A stretch of DNA of 64,000 bases. It comes from Dromiciops gliroides. Its lineage: Eukaryota; Chordata; Mammalia; Microbiotheria; Microbiotheriidae. A model generated the notes under the pieces. That model saw nothing but the letters and a program-made list of their open reading frames with translations, searched no databases and was not told the DNA's origin. The position numbers and the translations under genes are program-made. Positions within the stretch are counted from its first letter, which is position 1; every line of letters begins with the position of its first letter. Shown piece after piece: positions 10,930 to 23,500 of the stretch. The stretch spans positions 477,356,617 to 477,420,616 of the forward strand of contig NC_057864.1 of NCBI RefSeq assembly GCF_019393635.1. The letters are read 5' to 3'.

Positions 10930-11600
10930 TAGCTTTGTTTTGAAGGCAAAGAAATACAGATTTCCACTTTTAAAGATGCCCTCCAGAAATGATTTTCAAA
11001 TTAAAAAAAAAGATTATATACTTAATGAGGTAAGATTCATTCATTTGGAAAGTTCATTTAAGCAGCATACCTCCTTTTCTAATAATGTCAGGTGAGATAG
11101 CCATTTTTAGAAGGATATGATGCCTTAACTAGAGGGGCAAAGGTTTCCAACTAATGACTCTGCTTCCTACTGTTAAATCGGATCTATCAAAATTGCTCTT
11201 ATAAAATGACACTAGAGTCAGCATCTCACTGAGAGACAGGTGTAACATTTCAAACATGCCAATGGAGAGTGAAAAAAATGAAACCCACACCTGCCTTGAA
11301 GCTCTCTTGATAACAACAAAAGTACCATTAATTGGATGAAAGTGTTTCCCTGGGCTATTATAATTAGAGGTAATACCAACTGAGAGAATTGTCCAGTGCT
11401 TCAAATCCCAGGGAGGACAAGTTTAAGGACAAAATTGCAGCTTTTGAAAAGACATGAACATACGTGCTCACTGAAGTTGATCTCTCGATTATAGTTTGAG
11501 TACAGCTCTCCTGGGTCTTCTTAGTAAGAGAAGGAATTTAGAAAATTAGATTGAAAGAATTGCTCAACAAATTGACCAATTTTCTTTTTTTTTTTTAATC
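10930..11600. other. AT-rich single-copy interval with no assignment
   Basis: It has no SINE, MIR or L1 signature and no convincing reading frame. A 91-codon frame on the minus strand (11129-11404) has no familiar motif. It could be an ancient degraded repeat or a conserved non-coding element. I see nothing that decides this. Confidence 0.3.
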
Positions 11601-11950
11601 TAGACAGGGGATAGAAAATAGAGGCATGCATAAATGGACATCCATCAGTTCCACGGATACTCGGCATTGGTAAAATGCTGTTAGAAAGCAGTTAGCCTTA
11701 TTGTCAGACTCATGCTTCAATTAACTAATAAACTGTCAATCAAACAATCAATGTCTATTGAGTGATGCCTCTTCGGTTGACCTCAACGTCCTGCATTGGG
11801 GATGGAAGTTGTGCTGGATAACTCAAGAAGGCCCCAGCATTCTAAGATGCCAGAATTCTAGGGACACGTGCATATGCCATTAAGCAGGTTACAAATTAAA
11901 AGACCCTACTCAGCTTCCTACAAAACTCACAGGAGTCCTGCGTTACTTAC

Positions 11951-12096
11951 AAGGGTGTTGTTTCCAAGCAGACGTTGACGTGGGCTTTGACTTTTAAGTG
12001 CTTATGCATTTGAGAATTGGAGGCCTGCCAGGAAGTTCCCAAGTAGACCTGTCCGGGCACTATCTCTATTGGGTATGGCTGAAATGCGTCCAGTTC
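11951..12096 (-). CDS. STYXL1: STYXL1 exon 6 (linker and start of pseudo-phosphatase domain)
   Basis: Encodes residues 154-201 and two bases. It starts [20 protein letters not shown] and runs through [20 protein letters not shown]. The first part is the conserved entry of the dual-specificity-like domain. The acceptor is ccctctacag and the donor is gtaagt, in phase 2. The reading frame has no ATG, so it does not stand out as an open reading frame. Confidence 0.92.
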
Positions 12097-15000
12097 CTGT
12101 AGAGGGAGAAGGAAAGGGTTGGCTTGCGGATGAACCCGAGAGCAGCCTTTCTGTTTTTATGCATCTCAACAGAAGGACCCTCTTTAGGACTGGGTGTTGC
12201 GTCTGCACAGGCAGGGGTGTTTCCTCTCCTATCAGTGCTTGTGCCTGGAAGGGGACACTCAGAGACACATGGAAAGCCACAGAGCAGTAATGGGAGCCAT
12301 CTGGGGGAGGAGGGAGGGAAGGAGAAAAATTTGGAACACAAAATCTTATAAAAATGGGGGCAGCTAGGTGGCACAGTGGATAGAGCACCGGCCCTGGAGT
12401 CAGGACCGAGTTCAAATTCGGCCTCAAACACTTGATACTTAACTAGTTGTGTGACCCTGGGCAAGTCACTTAACCCCAATTGCCTCACCAAAAAAAAAAA
12501 AAAATGAATGTTGAAAACTATCTTTACGTGTGACTGGGAATCAATTAAAATACCATTCAAGGGGTATGAACATTTGAGTCACTTTTGGTTATGCCATTTC
12601 ACACCTCTACCAACAATGTATTAGTGTGCCTATCTTCCTCTCCCCCACGTTGACTGTTAGACTCTTTTGTCATTTTTGTCATTTGCAGGGTGTGAGGTGA
12701 AGCCTCAGGGCTGTCTTGATCTGCATTTCTTTTATCATTAGTGATTTGGAGCATTTTTTTTTCATGTGGTCCTGAATCCTATGCAATTCTTCTTTTGAGA
12801 ATTGTTTGTTCCTATCATTTGCCCATTCACCTATTGGGGAATGGAAGGAGTACTCTTAAGAGAAAAAGCGTACAACAATGGAATTCACTTGGGGCCAGCA
12901 AGGAAGGCTAGAGTTCAGATTACTGCTGGCTTTTGAAGTATCACAAATGCTGCTGGGGAGGACAATTACTTATCTGAACGCATACCCATTTTGTTTTTGG
13001 TTACCTTTCCCCTTTGTTATCTGGTAAAAAAACAAACAAACAAAAAACCAGTTGTTTCCATGTCGATAAGAGAACAAAAAGTGCCTCTTAGGATCAGAGG
13101 TAGATCTAGAGCAATCTTGTACAAACCCCTCATTTCTGAGATGAGGAAACTGAGGCCCAAAGGGGTTAAATGACTTGGCCAAGGTCACAGATCCCCAAGA
13201 TGACCCCAAGGGCCTGTAACTTTCCAAGTTGAGTGGTCTTCTGCTGGGTCTGAGGGGCCTGGGGACTCTGACTTCACAGGGGGATAGAAGGGAGCTGGCA
13301 GCGGCCTCTGGCTGATCCCTATCACTGTCTTTGGAAGTTTGTGACTGAAGAAGTAAACTCCAGAGAGGGTGGGTCTGGGCACAGCAGTCAGTGAGTGCGG
13401 CAACCAAGTCATTGGAGCTATTTCTGTAGGTCAGAGGGCAAGATCCAGGAAGATAATCCCCAAGCAGCAAGACCCAAGGCGCCTTCAGCAGTGGGGAAGG
13501 AGCAGAGCTGACTAGCAGAGATAGGAGAAAGGGCAAACGGTGCATCCCTGGAGGGCTGGCAGGAGAGTCATGAGTCCCTGCACACAGCGGATCATACACC
13601 ATCAGCCTGTAGATTCAGGGAGTGTGAGAGTGGTAGGAGGGTGTCCTCTGGTGTGCCCATCCCAACGTGGGCTTCTGTGGCCATGGCTGCAGGCTCGACC
13701 AGCCGCAAGAGCAGCTGGGGGAGGGGAGCTGTTGGGCCCTGCTAAAATCTAGTCTCCTTTGTCTTCATGTCATCCAACAGCTCAGGGTTTAGGATGGGCC
13801 GGGACCCACGGGGATCTAGCCAGGGAGGAGGTGAATGGCCAGTCATAGGCACAGCTGGTTGCCCTGGACAGAGGCAGAAGCTCTGCCCCTACTATTCCAG
13901 AGGATATCGGATCCAGCACATTTTTAGAACACAAGCCTCCTCAGTAGGCATGAGGGCAAGGGAAGCCCCTTAACCCAGTAAAGGGACTCTAGGAATTAAG
14001 TGCCCTTTTCAAAGTTTGACAGTAGGGACAGAATAGACTCTCCCTAGAAAAGGCAACATGCCACTTCAGTTCATAGAAGAGAATCGTTGAGGCAGAAGGA
14101 GCCCTGGAGACCACCTAGGTCAGGACTCTTAAGCTCTTTTGGGGGTCCTAGGTCCCTTGGACAGTCTGGGGAAGCCTACAGACAAAACTTCTCAGAATAA
14201 TTAATGGTTTTATGTCATTAAAGGAAATGCGAGTAAAAAAAAAAGATGCCATTTTCCCCAATGTCATTTCACAGAACCCTTCACATCTATTCATGGATCT
14301 CTTGGGGGGCGGTGTCTGTCAACCCTAGGTTAAGAAATCTCAATCTAGGTCAGCCCTCTCCTTTTACAGGCTCCAAGAAGTCCAGTAACTTGCCCAGGCC
14401 ACAGAGTGTGGCTCCTAGTAAATGTGTCTTAATGAATCAATGAGTGGGCCAAAACATGTGTGTACAGGGAAGGCTCGCTATGGAGCCATTTTGCTCAGTT
14501 TCTTCATCTGTAACAGAAGGGTATTGGGTTAGCCAGGCTCTGAGATTGCCAATGCTTCAAAGCTCAGACCACTACCATACCCCAAAGTGGCCTGAGGCCA
14601 CCAGCCCCCACACCTATTGCAGAGCTGCAGAAAAATCAAAGGCCTGCTTCTCACTCTAAAACATGACGGATAGAGACATCATGGATGCCCCAACTACCGT
14701 GGCAGTCTGAGCCAACTGTTAAGGAACAGCGACTCACTGGTACAGCTTGTCAAATCTGAGACACCACCAGACACAAAACACGGTTGATGTTAGAGAGCTC
14801 TTGCTCCTCGATGCTGACAGCCCTTGGTGCTAGCAGTCAACTTGCAGCTTAAAGATTCCAATTAAGTTTGTCTAATACTTTGGTGAATTTTGAATCCCAT
14901 GAGGACCCATGCTCTGTCCACCTCCAGAGGTTACAAGCTCTCCATGCCTGCTCATCCTGTGTGACTGTTGTCAGCAGGAAATTAAAGCTTTAGAGCTGCA

Positions 15001-15641
15001 CAGGCCTTTTGAAGCCAGCGAGGACAACCCCCTCATTTTACAAAGAACAGAGGATTTGCATGACTTGGTCAAGGTCACATAGCAAGGAAGGAAGGAAATA
15101 GCAGTGTCAAGACTTGAACTCTGGCCCTCTGACTCTGAAGCCTTTATCTTTCCATCATTCTTCACTGCTTCCCTAGTTTGTGTCCAGATGCTAAAGGACT
15201 TCCTCTTGCTTATAGGACATGTTGTGGTTACCACTGTTATCTCTCACTGAAGTGTGTCCTAAGAATATGGTATAATTCTATATGACTCTAAGACAGATGT
15301 AACTATGGAGATAATGTTCAGTGATCTGAATACTGACCTCATGCAAGGAGAAAAACAGGGAAACATATGGTCATCTAAGGGCTATGCCCTGCAGAAAGTC
15401 AAAATAAAAGAACGAGTCCTTGACGACTATGAGATTCTCAGATGTTCCTACTTGTAGATGACTGACTGCTAATATCACAAAACCTCTGGTAAAACTGACG
15501 CTATTGCAAGAGCTTAGTTCAATCATCCACACTTGAAAAACAAAGCGGATGCAAAATGCACACATAGAGCAAGTCTCCTAATGTGTTTGTATATGTCTAC
15601 ACGTACTCACATGCATATATGCATATCATTTACATGCATAA

Positions 15642-15705
<64 letters not shown>

Positions 15706-17473
15706 CTTAGCTTCTACAAATGAACGATGCTCTGGGCTAGGTACTAGAGCTCTGATTTCACTGGTGGAGGTGCCCCAGTAAAGCACTGTAGGTAGGCACC
15801 TTCTCTGGAACTTAGTCTTAGGGAGCTGCCCACAACAGGATAAGTGACTTGCCCATTTATGTGTCAAAATTGGGATATAAAAGCAGGTCTGCCTGGCTCC
15901 AGGAGCAGTTCTCTATACATGAGGCTGAAATGATTCTAACAGAATGGACTCACAATTAAACAGGAAGAAGAGATGAGGCTGAATGACATTTGGGAAATTG
16001 TACATCATGTTCCTTAATTTGTTTTGTTACAAACTTAATAAACAACCACAAGGTTGTTTGAAAGCAACCTTCCAAAAGATGGAATAAAATCTTATATAAA
16101 ATCCATTTAAGTCAGTAGAATCAAATGAATGAACAAACAACAAACAGGCCACAAATGCTTTTGTTTTATGTCCTATTCCAGGTCTGCCTACAGTTCTACT
16201 TTATTTCTTTAAAATTTATTTTGCTTTGAACAGCTATAGTTAGTGTGCATAGTTTTGTTCTGATAGGTCTTTGCTTTTCAATGCTTCATATGGTTCTGCC
16301 AAGATTTCCTTGTTTGCTCCACATTTATCATTTTTATGGCATCATAATCCATTAATGTGCTATAATTTATTCAGTCATTCTCTAATTAGTAGAGATGTAG
16401 GTGATAGGTTGTTCCCATTTGGGAGCTATTTTTTTCTGTGTTGTATTCCAGAAAATATCAGCTTTTGGTGGCCTTCTCTTTCTTCAACAAGGCCTGAGCC
16501 ATGCCCTTCTCTTTTTTTTTTATAAAAGTATTTTATTATTTTCCAGTTACATGTAGAAATAGTTTTCAACATTTGTTTTTAAAAGATGCCTAGTTTTAAA
16601 TTTTTCTTCCTCCCCTCCCTCCCCCCTCCCCAAGACAGTAAGCAATCTGATATAGATTATAAATACAATCACATTAAACATATCCCTGCATTAGTCATGC
16701 TGTGAAAGAAGAATCAGAGCAAAAAGGAAAAACCTCAAAAAAGAAAAACAAAAAAAATAGAAATAGTATGGTTCAATCTGCATCTAGATTGCATAGTTCT
16801 TTTTTTTCTGGATTTGGAGAGCATTTTCCATCATGCGGTCCTTTGGAACTATCTTGGACCACTGTATTGCTGAGAAGAGTCAAGTCTTTCACAGTTGATC
16901 AACACACAAAGTTGTTGATACTGTGTGCAGTGTTCTCCAGTTTCTGCTCATCTCACTCAGCATCAGTTTGTGTCAGTTCTTCCAGGTTTTTCTGAAATCT
17001 GCTGGCTCATCATTTCTTACAGCACAATAGTATTCCATTACATTCATATACCACAACTTGTTCAGCCATTCCCCAATTGATGGGCAACCCCTCAATTTCC
17101 AAATCCTTGCCACCACAAAAAGAGCAGCTATAGACATTTTTGTACATGTGGGTCCTTTTCCCTTTTTTATGATCTCTTTGGGAAAAAGACTCAATAGTGA
17201 TATTACTGGGTCAAAGGGTATGTATAGCTTTATAGCCCTTTGTATGCCCTCTTCTCTTGATTGGTGCCTCTTCCTTTCTCTGGATTCCATGCAGCCTTAC
17301 CAATTGACACTTCTACCCATGACATCAGAGGCAGAAAAACAATCAAATACATATTAGGGAAACCTAATCCTCTTTGGGATCTCTGAGCTTTCCTGAGACA
17401 TGGATGGCAAAGGACCCAGCTTTCCCACGTGTCAACAGGGTGAAAACTTGGCGTTGCCAAATCCTGGGATAAG

Positions 17474-17509
<36 letters not shown>

Positions 17510-20500
17510 TGTGTGAGTGTGTGAGAATTGGGGTTAAGTGACTTGCCCAGGGTCACACAACTACTAAGTGTCAAGTGTCTGAGGCCAGATTTGAACTCAG
17601 GCCCTCCTGACTCCAGGGCTGGTACTCTATCCACTGTGCCACCTAGCTGTCCCCTGCAGGATAAGCTCCTCTTAGGACTACAGGGGCACACCAGCCAGAA
17701 GCCCTTTGGCCACACCCTGGTTACATTCTCTCTATGCCCTACCTGTTCCTCTATGGAAGTGTCAGAGGCTGCTGTCCGTTGGGTTTGGGTGCTACTGCCC
17801 TAGGGGTGGATTTGTCAACTGCTGCTCCAAGTTAGGGGCTGGATGCAGCCCTTATTGACCCTTCTTTTCCCTCTCTATTCCCAGTCTCAAGTGCCCTCTA
17901 TTAAGCCCCAGTCATAAATACACCAAATATATACATACATTTACTAATAAATAAGTAAATGATTAAATAAATGCACAGATAGATGGATAAATAAATAGAT
18001 GCACAGCAACTCCTATGGAGAAGGAGCCAGCTGATCCCACCAGCTGCCCCTCACAGGACAGACAAGCCACTAGGAGGCATCATGGGCTGAGCAAGCCAAC
18101 CCCCCCCCCCCCAGCACTGTGACCCCCTCAGACCTTAGTGGAGAATAGCCATGCTTGCAGCTTGGCACCCTCAGCCATCATCCTAGGAAGCACCGCCTGT
18201 GCAGATGCAGCCTGGACCTACCCCTGCAGGCGTTGTGGCCACAGCCACTGAGGACCCAGAGAGGAAAGTTCTTGTCATCAAAGGACCAATGGTTCAGCAT
18301 CAGGAAAGGATAGGATTTTACCTGTGCACGACCTGACCTGTTGCTGCACCCTAAGAATCATGGGATTTTTCTACCTCACTTGCAGCTGAAGCCTGGGGGT
18401 TGTCTCCTCCATCAGAATGTGATCTCCTGGCAAGCAGGGAGTGTCCTACTTCCTTATCTGTCCCTCCAAATACTTAAGGAGGTTTATTCATAAAGGGTCC
18501 TTGGTGGTCAGCAGGGGCCGGCTCATCTCACTCATCTGAGTGCCCCCTCTTAAGTCCCTGCTGTAGACCCCTCCTCTAACAGCCATGACTATGTTTGTAC
18601 AGATTGATCCTTTGTTTCTTTCTGTGAGAGCTTTAGGACAGAGTGGTGACAGACACCTAGCTTTCACTGGTCCCCAACAATCGCTATGGAAAGAGCCTCA
18701 CTCTTTCATAACAGTTTTCTCAAATCAAAGCTGGGTCAGACGGCTCCAACTAGGGAACACGAGGACCTAAGGCAAGCAGCACAAGCTGGTGGGAAAGCAA
18801 TGGATTCCAGTGACTTAGTGTCAGGTCACTCAGCTATGACATGACCTTGGCCAAGTCACTTCTCTGAGCCTCCTCTGTTTATAAAGATCTCGTTCCATTC
18901 CAAATCTCAGGATTCCCTGACTCTGGTTCTAGTCTTGGCTCATATCAAACCATTTCTACTCTGTGAAGCTCAGTTTCCTCTGTAAAATGACAAGGTCCCT
19001 AGGATCTTTATAGACTGAGAGATGAAAGGACCCGAGTCCACCTCATCCAGTCCCTGCACTTTGTAGGGGAGGAGGCCGAGAAGTCAGGTCACATAGGCAA
19101 CAGAACGGAGACTCAAGCCCAGATCTTCTGACTTCAGATTCTAAACCTCTGATGCTAAGAATTTTGGGGGAAAGCTCCCCCTCCTCCAGCCTTACCTGAG
19201 GCATTGAGAAAATCTTCTGAGTCCTGAAGAAATGATAGCAAGCGGAGAAACGCTCGTAGCCCCCATTCAGGATGTACACAGGGTACCGAGTGTGCTCCGC
19301 CAAGACCTTGGCGCCCTCTATGGCAGCCCCCATCACAACATTATCTGCAATGAAGAGAGACCCAGAGCAAGAGGCAATCAGTCCCACTTCTTTTCTTAGC
19401 CTCTCTTCTTGTACAAGTTGTGAAATGCCAAAGAGAAAATATTCATTCCATCTCTGCTTTTGGGGACCAGTCTGCTAGAAATGATTTTCTTTAAGCCAGT
19501 CTCTTAGTCATTTCTGGATTGTAGAGATTTCAAAAATGGCGACTTCCCCATGCCCACCCAACACGTCTCCATCCCAGGATATTTTTAGGTAACATTTCTA
19601 GAAATCTCTAGGAAGAAAACCAAGATAGTAATAACAGTTCTGGGTTAACATTCAGAATAATTGAGCAACCAAGTCACCTTCTCTTTCCTCCTGGACCATT
19701 CTGGGAGGAATCATTAGGGACCTTCCCTGAGATTGTTATCAGAATCTATACTAAATAGAGGCACCAAGTGGAGAGGGTACCTCCCCTTCAATGGAAGAAG
19801 ACATACTACTTGGGGGTAGGTCCTTTAGGGGTGGGGAAAGCAAATGTTCTTATCACCTTTAATCTACCTCCCCAAGAAAACCCTTGGCTTTTGCTCTGCC
19901 CACTTTCCAAAAGGGAAAATTGGGAAAGAGTTTTAGGCTAGGGAAATACTATTGCTTAGTATTTGTAAAACGACAAAGGAGGTCCACCGGGCAGGGCCAA
20001 TTTGTGTCATGACAGCTCTTTGTGCAAAAAAAGTCACCTAGAAAGTTTGAGGCCTGAGTGACTCTGCACTTCCCTCCACACCTGAGCTACAGGTGTGTGC
20101 TGGGGCCATATGCCCCAGCAGCTCTGACTGGGGGGCAGGGGATTAGGTAACACTGGTGGGGGACTCAGGCAGCTCTGGCTGGGGGGCAGCAGTAGAGATG
20201 GAGACTCAAAGCAGTGCTGCCGGGCACACTTAGGCCCCCTGGAGGCTGCTTACTCTTCCAAGAGAGCCCTTAAGCAGACTCTCCAGCTCCTTGATTCTTT
20301 CACCAATGCTGGGTCACAGCTGAATCGTGAGCTGGTGAAAGCCTATTGGACTGGTTTGGGCTGGAGACCAGGGATTGTCCCATATCAGCCCCTAAGACTG
20401 AAATTTCTATTTCATCTCAAAGGCCATGGGGACCATCTGAAGGGTCAGAGCTCTACTACAGGAAGATTATTTTGGCAGATGAGTGAGGGAGGAAGAGAAG

Positions 20501-23500
20501 AGACCCTGAGAAGGTGGCTGGTACCATGGTTCATTGGGAGGTGATGAGAGGCTGAATAAGGAAGGTGGTCATGGGAGTGTGGACAAAGGATGGACTGGAG
20601 AGATCTTGGGGAAATAGAATCAACCAGACTTGGTGACTGATTGGCTAGAGGAGGTCTGGAAGAGGCAAGAGTCAAGGGAGACCAGCAGGGTGGTAGTGCC
20701 CTCAACAGACACAGAGAAGGTTGGAGAAAGAACAGATTTTAATAAGGGTTGTTGTTGAGTTGTATTTCAGTTGTGTTTGACTCTTTGTGACCCACCATGG
20801 AGCTTTCTTGGCAAAGGTACTGGAGAGGTTTGCCATTTCCTTTTCCAGCACATTTGACAGGTGAGGAAACTGAGGCCAACAGGGTAAAGTGACATTCCCA
20901 GGGTCACACAAGTAGGAAGTGTCTGAAGTTGGACATACAAGACTGAAAATCAAGAAAGGGAAAACTGGAAAGCAGTCTGGGAAAAACAATCAATAGCTCT
21001 CTACATTCCGATCTTAAACCCTAATTCTCACCACAGTAAGCTCCAAATGGACACATGACCTAGACAGCCAAAGTCATGTCACAAAAAAAGAGAGAATGGA
21101 AGAAAATCCCTTGCGTAACTATGGATAACAGAAGAAGTCTTAGCTAAACAAAAGATAAAGACAATCACAGGAGATAAAATGGACGGTTTTGATTATATAA
21201 AATTGAAAAGGTTTTGCACAAACAAAAGCAATGCAGTTAGAAGGGAAATAATTCAATAGGTTAAAAAATCTTTGCAGCAAATTCCTCTGATAAAGGTTGG
21301 TTATACAAAAACAATGAACTGATACAAATATCAAAAGAATAAAAGTCATTCTTCAATAGATAAATGGTCAAAAGATACAGTTTTTTTCTTTTTTTCTTTT
21401 TTGCGGGGCAGTGAGGGTTAAGTGACTTGCCCAGGGTCACACAGCTAGTAAGTGTCAAGTGTCTGAGGCTGGATTTGAACTCAGGTCCTCCTGAATCCAG
21501 GGCCCATGCTTTATCCACTGTGCCACCTAGCTGCCCCAAAAGATACAGTTTTCAAAGGAGGAAATCCAAACTATCAAAAAAAATTCAAAAAAATACTTCA
21601 ACTTACTACTAATAAGAGAAATGCAAACTAAGACAACTCTGAGATTCCACTGTATACTCTTCTGACTGGTAAAGAAGACAAAAACGGACAATGACAGCTG
21701 GAAGGGTTATGGGAAGACATGACTATTGGTGGACTGTGAACTGGCCTAGCTATTGTGGAAGCAATCTAGAACATTACCCAAGAGTCACTCAACTATGCAT
21801 ACCCTGTGTCCCAGGAACACCGTGACTAAGCAAGTGCCCAAAGAAACCAACTTCAAAGGGAAAGGACCTCGTTGTACTAAATGCTTACAGTGGCACTTCT
21901 TTTATTGTAGCAAAGAAGGAGAAATAGAGTGGGAGCCCATCAATTTGGGGATTGGCTCAATAAAATTTGGTATGTGAATGCATGTGAAGATTATTGCTTT
22001 ATAAGAAAGGATGGAAGCATAAGAGAAATCTGGGGAGACTTGTATAGACCAATGTAGAGTACGGGGAATGGAAGCAGAACAACTTACACAACAACATTGT
22101 AAAGACAATTTTGAGATCTTGTCTCTGGAAGAATGACGATGAATGGAGTCTCCTCCTTTGTGAAGGAGAAGGAATGGGTTGTAGGAAGAGATACTACTAT
22201 TAAGACACTAATTTGTCTTGTTTGGCTCTACTTCATTATGTGAGGAAATTTATTTGGGGAAGTAGAGAAAGTTGCAGGAAGAATGGGGGGTAACATAGTA
22301 ATATAAAAAAGGGAAGAGAGTAAAGAAAATCATGCCAATGAAACATTAAAAGAAGAGAGGAGGGTGGAGTTCAGGGTGAGATGCGACAAGCAGGGCAGTG
22401 TTGGCACTACCACAAGCTGTTTGCAGTGGATTTGTGGTTTTGCATGCAATCATCTAGCCTTTGCTTATGGAAATATCCATGTTTAATGGTGATTTTCTAG
22501 TTCATAATAAAAAGAATGTGATTTTTAAAACAGGTGGAAAGAATCTCAGGGACCATCTAATTCACTCTCCTCATTTCAGAGTCAGGAACCTGAGGCCCAG
22601 AGAAGTTCAATGACAGGATTATAGACTCATTGACTTAGAGCTAGAAGGGAAACTATCTGGCCCATTGTCCTCATGTTACAGACAATGCAACCACGACAAT
22701 GAAGCAAATGGCCCAAAGCTACATGAGGAGAGAGCGTCACAGGTGGGATCTTAGCCCAGGCCTTGGGTTCTGGAGCCCATGCTGATGGATGCCTTCTCCA
22801 ATGAGAGTCATGGAAACTGAGGGAACAGGAGCCATTCCTGAGCTTCAGCTGTCTAAGTAGCCATGAAAACAAACGTCATTTAGAAGGCCCAGTGATTTTC
22901 CATCCACAGTTTTTTCTTTTGACTAGCACATTCTTCTCTCACTCCTGAATGCCAACAAGGGAGTTGTCCAGACATACCTTCTTCTTCATCAGAATTTTCA
23001 ATACTCTCTCTTTCCTCTAGTTCAAAATTCACCTCCAAGGAGTTGGTTATTCCATCATACACAATGCAGTACTTCACACATTCCAGATCCATCGACTCTG
23101 GAACAACATATTCACCTCCCTTCTAACAAAACAACAAGAGAATATGGTTAGCGGGTTAACACTCAGGAATCCTAGCAAGCAAGCAACTAGCCAAATATGA
23201 TGCAGCCCTTTTCCTAAGTGGAAGTCCTCAACCAATGGTGTCATAACATAGGCAGTGAGTGAACCTAGGGAGGCCTCAGAGCATTCATTATAGGGCCCTG
23301 TAATTGCAAGAGATGCTTAACTCCTCAGCCAACACAGAAATCACCTCTAACAATATACCTGCAGGTTGGTCGTCATATCTTGCTCAAACACTTCTGATGC
23401 CAAAGAACTCGCTGCCTCAGGAGGCAGCTGTTTCCATTTTCAAGTAGCTCAAATTGTTAGAAAATTCTTCTCTGAAGCCAAGTCTCCTGCGACTTCTCCC

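Larger units (their letters stand above)
1..11950. other. Probable STYXL1 intron 6; no exon recognised
   Basis: After exon 6 (minus strand) no match to the rest of STYXL1 could be read, so this stretch is most likely intronic. It is filled by MIR, L2, SINE and L1 pieces, a possible LTR, a GGAA microsatellite, and the mariner/TTCC composite, all listed separately. Unassigned single-copy sequence remains at about 3700-4190, 4640-5350, 8795-9290 and 10930-11900. Confidence 0.6.
12097..19195. other. STYXL1: STYXL1 intron 5
   Basis: About 7.1 kb between exons 6 and 5. Besides the listed L1, SINE, MIR and GT-repeat features, 13200-14100 and 17820-18790 look single-copy with no exon signature. A C-run (12 C) lies at 18101-18112. 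Confidence 0.8.
19345..22977. other. STYXL1: STYXL1 intron 4
   Basis: About 3.6 kb. The part nearest exon 5 (19345-20735) shows no clear repeat or exon. The rest holds the RTE-tailed SINE, L1 and MIR entries. Confidence 0.8.

Noticed and set aside
11129..11404. 91-codon minus-strand frame, considered as a STYXL1 exon
   Set aside because: The translation does not match the part of STYXL1 that should follow exon 6, and no in-phase acceptor was found.
12002..12427. 141-codon minus-strand frame overlapping STYXL1 exon 6
   Set aside because: Wrong frame. The true exon reading ([15 protein letters not shown]...) is one frame over and is collinear with STYXL1.
12970..13602. 210-codon minus-strand frame
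   Set aside because: It has no recognisable domain and starts in a MIR. Its composition is unlike the MDH2 and STYXL1 exons and there is no splice context.
15607..15867. Poly-Thr/His frame over the TG repeat, and similar frames at 17230, 25098 and 33231
   Set aside because: Translations of dinucleotide repeats.
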